Below are positions 61,623 to 64,000 of a DNA stretch of 64,000 nucleotides, in pieces (positions within the stretch are counted from its first letter, which is position 1; each line of letters opens with the position of its first letter). The notes beneath the pieces are model-generated. The model searched no databases and was not told where the DNA came from. It was given only the letters and a program-made list of their open reading frames with translations. The position numbers and the translations under genes are program-made. Origin of the DNA: Paenibacillus silviterrae (GTDB lineage: Bacteria > Bacillota > Bacilli > Paenibacillales > NBRC-103111). Where the stretch lies: contig NZ_JASKUT010000001.1 of NCBI RefSeq assembly GCF_030167925.1, positions 1,798,001-1,862,000 on the forward strand. Direction: 5' to 3'.

Positions 61623-62148
61623 CCTTTGTGCTGCTTGGGATCGGAGATAATAAGCTCCACCCCATAGTCTTTCTCTTCCGGATCTACTCCTGCTTATATA
61701 TCCATGGATTCCTTTATAGTACTGGACATTTGTGCAAATAGACAGCTTTTTTCCATGATTGGTGTCCAATGCAAGAGGATTTCTGCGTATGTACAACATT
61801 CCAAGACCATTTGTCTCGGTTCAAAGCCATTGTGCACTTTTAAAGATGCTGATTCTCACAAATCTCGTTCTGAAACTCCCTTGGCATCGTGGATTTTTGC
61901 ACTATAGCAGCATTGCAATCCCGGATGGTCACCTGACGGAATGAATACGTTGAACACGCGACAATACCGTATGCTCTCCTTCCGTATTCCGCCCTAAGAG
62001 CCGCCACATCCGGTACAACGGAGCAACCTTTACCCAAATCGGGGAGGACCCAGATGTAACGCTACCTTTTTGAAATAGAGGAATGTCGATGAGGGGCAAA
62101 CACGACTTTGAGGCCGAGGAGTTATATTCGAGACATGAGCGGATAGTG
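61623..62148. other. Gene-free stretch of about 530 bp
   Basis: Open frames here are short (up to 81 codons), lack ribosome binding sites, and show no family resemblance on either strand. Apart from the orphan terminator and the inverted-repeat element to its left I see no feature; it may contain decayed sequence or a small RNA gene ending at the terminator. Confidence 0.5.
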
Positions 62149-63282
62149 CTACAGCAGGGACCAAATGTCGTGTGATTCCATGCCTAAATACCAGAAGGCA
62201 GCGCCGCCGAGCTGGTACTGCTCCACAAGCTGGAGCCGCTGCTCCAAGGAGGCTTTATCCTCCACCCATAGCTGGTGCCGCTGACTGCCTACCGTATATT
62301 CTGCGTAGTGCTGCTTCGTTATAGGAAGCCAGCGGAGTGACAAATTCCTGCGTTCCGCTTCGTTTCGGGCCTGAGTCATGGACAGCTGCTCACTGGTCAA
62401 GGTTCCCTTTCCCGAATCGGAGGTCCACTTTCTCGTATAGAGAGGAATGCCCAGCAAAACCTTATGTGCCGGCGCTTCCTTCAGCAGCAGCTTGATCCCT
62501 TCCTCCACCCAGGGATAAGAAGCGGCGGGGCCGGCCTTGCTTCCTCCCGGCCAGTGCTCCTCATAACCCATCAGGATAAGATAATCGGCTGCTTTAGCCA
62601 ACTCCCTGCGATCGTAGGAGCCCGAATGCGGATCAGGGTTATGCCGCGTGACACCGACCGTTGTGGTTTTTCCAAGCGGATGCAAGGCCTCCCTAAGCGC
62701 CGAAACCGTTTCTGCCAAGTGCGTTTTATTCCGCGGATTGATGTTTTCGAAATTCACATTGATCCCATCCAGCTGATAAACTGAACACAGCTCGACCAAT
62801 GCTTTCACCAGCTCTTCACGTTTGGAGGCATCGCTCAAAATCATATCCGTCAGCTCCGGATCGAACCGGTTGCCCAGCATCGCCCAAACCTTTTTGCCAT
62901 GCTCACGACACCAGGCAACGAACTTCGCATCCACCGTATGAGTCACATAGGGTGCCTCCTGCTGCAGCATCATCCACCGGGGGGATACGATCTCGACGGG
63001 TGCCGCACGCTCCGTACGCTCCATATAATCCGTTGTGGTGCCGAACGCATGCCAGCCGACGATCAGACGCTCGCGATGCTCCCGAATGATATGCTTTTTC
63101 CGAACCCAACCGACCCTGCTTCCCCCTAAACGGATTTTATAATAATATTGGCTCTCGGATAAAATGGGGGCCTGTTCCTCCCGTAAAAGGGAGGCCAACA
63201 CTTTGGATTTGACAGTTGGAAGGGAATAGGCGTACGTCTTTTCACAGTTAACGATGCCTACTGACAGCTTTTTACTCAACAT
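62149..63282 (-). CDS. GH18 protein with N-terminal SH3-like domain, altered catalytic motif
   Basis: Peptidoglycan- or chitin-hydrolase-like protein of 377 residues without a signal peptide, as in the mother-cell-made SleL/YaaH group. Residues ~5-65 form a bacterial SH3-like domain (YSLPTVKSKVLASLLREEQA; YYYKIRLGGSRVGWVRK). The GH18 barrel spans ~72-377, with YLILMGYEEHWPGGSKAGPA and PLYTRKWTSDSGKG. The catalytic motif reads LDGINVNFENIN: Glu179 is present, but the Asp two residues before it, normally required, is Asn177. GGAGG precedes the ATG. It lies 29 bp after the M23 peptidase gene, so both are probably co-transcribed cell-wall enzymes. Confidence 0.85.
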   Translation of the reverse strand: MLSKKLSVGIVNCEKTYAYSLPTVKSKVLASLLREEQAPILSESQYYYKIRLGGSRVGWVRKKHIIREHRERLIVGWHAFGTTTDYMERTERAAPVEIVSPRWMMLQQEAPYVTHTVDAKFVAWCREHGKKVWAMLGNRFDPELTDMILSDASKREELVKALVELCSVYQLDGINVNFENINPRNKTHLAETVSALREALHPLGKTTTVGVTRHNPDPHSGSYDRRELAKAADYLILMGYEEHWPGGSKAGPAASYPWVEEGIKLLLKEAPAHKVLLGIPLYTRKWTSDSGKGTLTSEQLSMTQARNEAERRNLSLRWLPITKQHYAEYTVGSQRHQLWVEDKASLEQRLQLVEQYQLGGAAFWYLGMESHDIWSLL

Positions 63283-63311
63283 CGCTCCTCGCCTCCGCTG
63301 CGCAGCTTTCG

Positions 63312-64000
63312 CTAGATGCTTAAATATTTCATCGGATTTTCCTGCTGTCCGTCGCGCATCACCTCAAAGTGCAGATGCACGCCGGTAGAGTTTCCGGTGC
63401 TCCCCATGATGCCGATTTTCTCCCCTTTTTCGACGGGATGCCCTTCGCGAACCTCAATTTTGCTCAAATGTCCATACAACGTTTCATATCCGTTCTGATG
63501 ATCGATGATGATCGTATTCCCGTAACCGGACTTCACGCCGGCGAATACCACCTTCCCATGATCTGCGGCCAAAATGGTTTTCTTATCGGATACCAGATCC
63601 ATCCCGGAATGCTTTCTCCCCCATCGCTGCCCGTATTCACTGGTAACTCGGGGAGATAACACCGGAAGGGAGAAGCGTCCGGTGCCGACACCCGGAACAA
63701 CCTTCGTTCCCTGCTTCACTACCGTTTGCACAGGCGGCTCAAGCTCCTGCTCTTCCGTAACGACCTCCTCCACCACATTGCCATTGATCCGCGTGGTTTG
63801 GTAGGTTTTCAGCTTGGCGCCGGGCTTGCCCTGCGAAACGATCTGAATGATCCCCTGCTTCAGACTATCGTCCTTCTCATATACAATCCCGCTTGGAACC
63901 GTTACCTTTTCTTTACGGGATTCCATCGTTTTCACGGCAAGCAGCGGCTGACGAACCGTAATATTCAGCTCCTGGCCGATCTTGATAAAATCGCCCTTTA
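63312..64000 (-). CDS. G5-M23 (LysM-type) cell-wall peptidase, 5' end outside window
   Basis: Peptidoglycan endopeptidase-like protein; at least 229 residues are in the window and the frame stays open to the edge. The first residues visible, GDFIKIGQELNITVRQPLLA, look like the end of a LysM domain. A G5 domain follows (YQTTRINGNVVEEVVTEEQE), then a complete M23 domain: SEYGQRWGRKHSGMDLVSDK (zinc His and Asp), GNTIIIDHQNGYETLYGHLS and TGNSTGVHLHFEVMRDG (HxH). The M23 fold cleaves peptide cross-links in peptidoglycan, or acts as an activator when zinc ligands are missing; here they are intact. It precedes the GH18 gene by 29 bp. Confidence 0.92.
   Translation of the reverse strand, partial: KGDFIKIGQELNITVRQPLLAVKTMESRKEKVTVPSGIVYEKDDSLKQGIIQIVSQGKPGAKLKTYQTTRINGNVVEEVVTEEQELEPPVQTVVKQGTKVVPGVGTGRFSLPVLSPRVTSEYGQRWGRKHSGMDLVSDKKTILAADHGKVVFAGVKSGYGNTIIIDHQNGYETLYGHLSKIEVREGHPVEKGEKIGIMGSTGNSTGVHLHFEVMRDGQQENPMKYLSI

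Noticed and set aside
61704..62037. Short ORFs of 61-67 codons in the gene-free stretch
   Set aside because: No ribosome binding site, no motif, overlapping in several frames; not supported as genes.

Overview
The window reads as a chromosomal segment of a spore-forming, low- to mid-G+C Gram-positive bacterium, most likely Paenibacillus or a close relative. The reasons are strong AGGAGG-type ribosome binding sites, frequent TTG and GTG starts, a YesS-type AraC/dCACHE regulator beside an LplABC-like sugar ABC transporter, YxcD-, YyaL- and YdjO-type Bacillales proteins, the glgB-glgC-glgD-glgA gene order, a parE-parC pair and SleL-like GH18 enzymes. This is family recognition by eye; no search was run. 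No rRNA, tRNA, CRISPR array, prophage or intact insertion sequence is visible.

Positions 1-16.8 kb form a polysaccharide-utilisation locus. It holds a GH127 beta-L-arabinofuranosidase (cut by the window edge), an AraC regulator, a GH38 alpha-mannosidase, a decayed GH43 remnant, a three-gene oligosaccharide ABC importer without its ATPase, an intact GH43, a membrane AraC-type sensor-regulator, and a divergent GH27-GH28 pair. From 16.8 to 25.9 kb there is a histidine kinase/response regulator/DUF309 cluster, a small glycine-rich membrane protein, YxcD, a secreted GH18 protein with six N-terminal repeats, a 6-phosphogluconate dehydrogenase and a YyaL-type protein. From 25.9 to 29.8 kb lies a more A+T-rich accessory stretch: LysR, a frameshifted EamA transporter, an alpha/beta hydrolase and a WYL-type regulator.

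Positions 29.9-36.95 kb hold the most interesting locus. A 7TM-type sensor kinase and an OmpR-type regulator are followed by a 52-residue double-glycine-leader peptide gene on the opposite strand. Divergent from it is a cytosolic PpiC-like protein that overlaps by 4 bp a 1028-residue exporter made of two cyclic-nucleotide-binding-like domains, a complete C39 peptidase and an ABC transporter. The peptide promoter has a perfect -10 box and two 8-bp direct repeats spaced 11 bp, the arrangement expected for an OmpR-type activator. I read this as a self-contained secreted-peptide (signal or bacteriocin-like) system. The peptide and its role are inferred.

Positions 37-43 kb carry an NAD-binding SDR, a MarR-MFS operon with a clear promoter/operator, an AlkZ-like HTH_42 protein, DUF202, a cold-shock gene whose leader contains a terminator-like hairpin, YdjO, and a probable structured RNA of about 270 nt with its own promoter and terminator on the minus strand. 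Positions 43.3-49.1 kb are the glycogen operon. Then come a surface PpiC-type foldase, an RNA methyltransferase, an RluA pseudouridine synthase, DUF1835, a MarR regulator, two small genes (58 and 56 residues), topoisomerase IV (parE-parC), an ABC-2 exporter with an SGNH hydrolase, a MITE-like inverted-repeat element in an otherwise gene-free stretch (61.3-62.15 kb), a GH18 enzyme with an altered catalytic motif, and the 3' part of a G5-M23 cell-wall peptidase gene that runs off the window.
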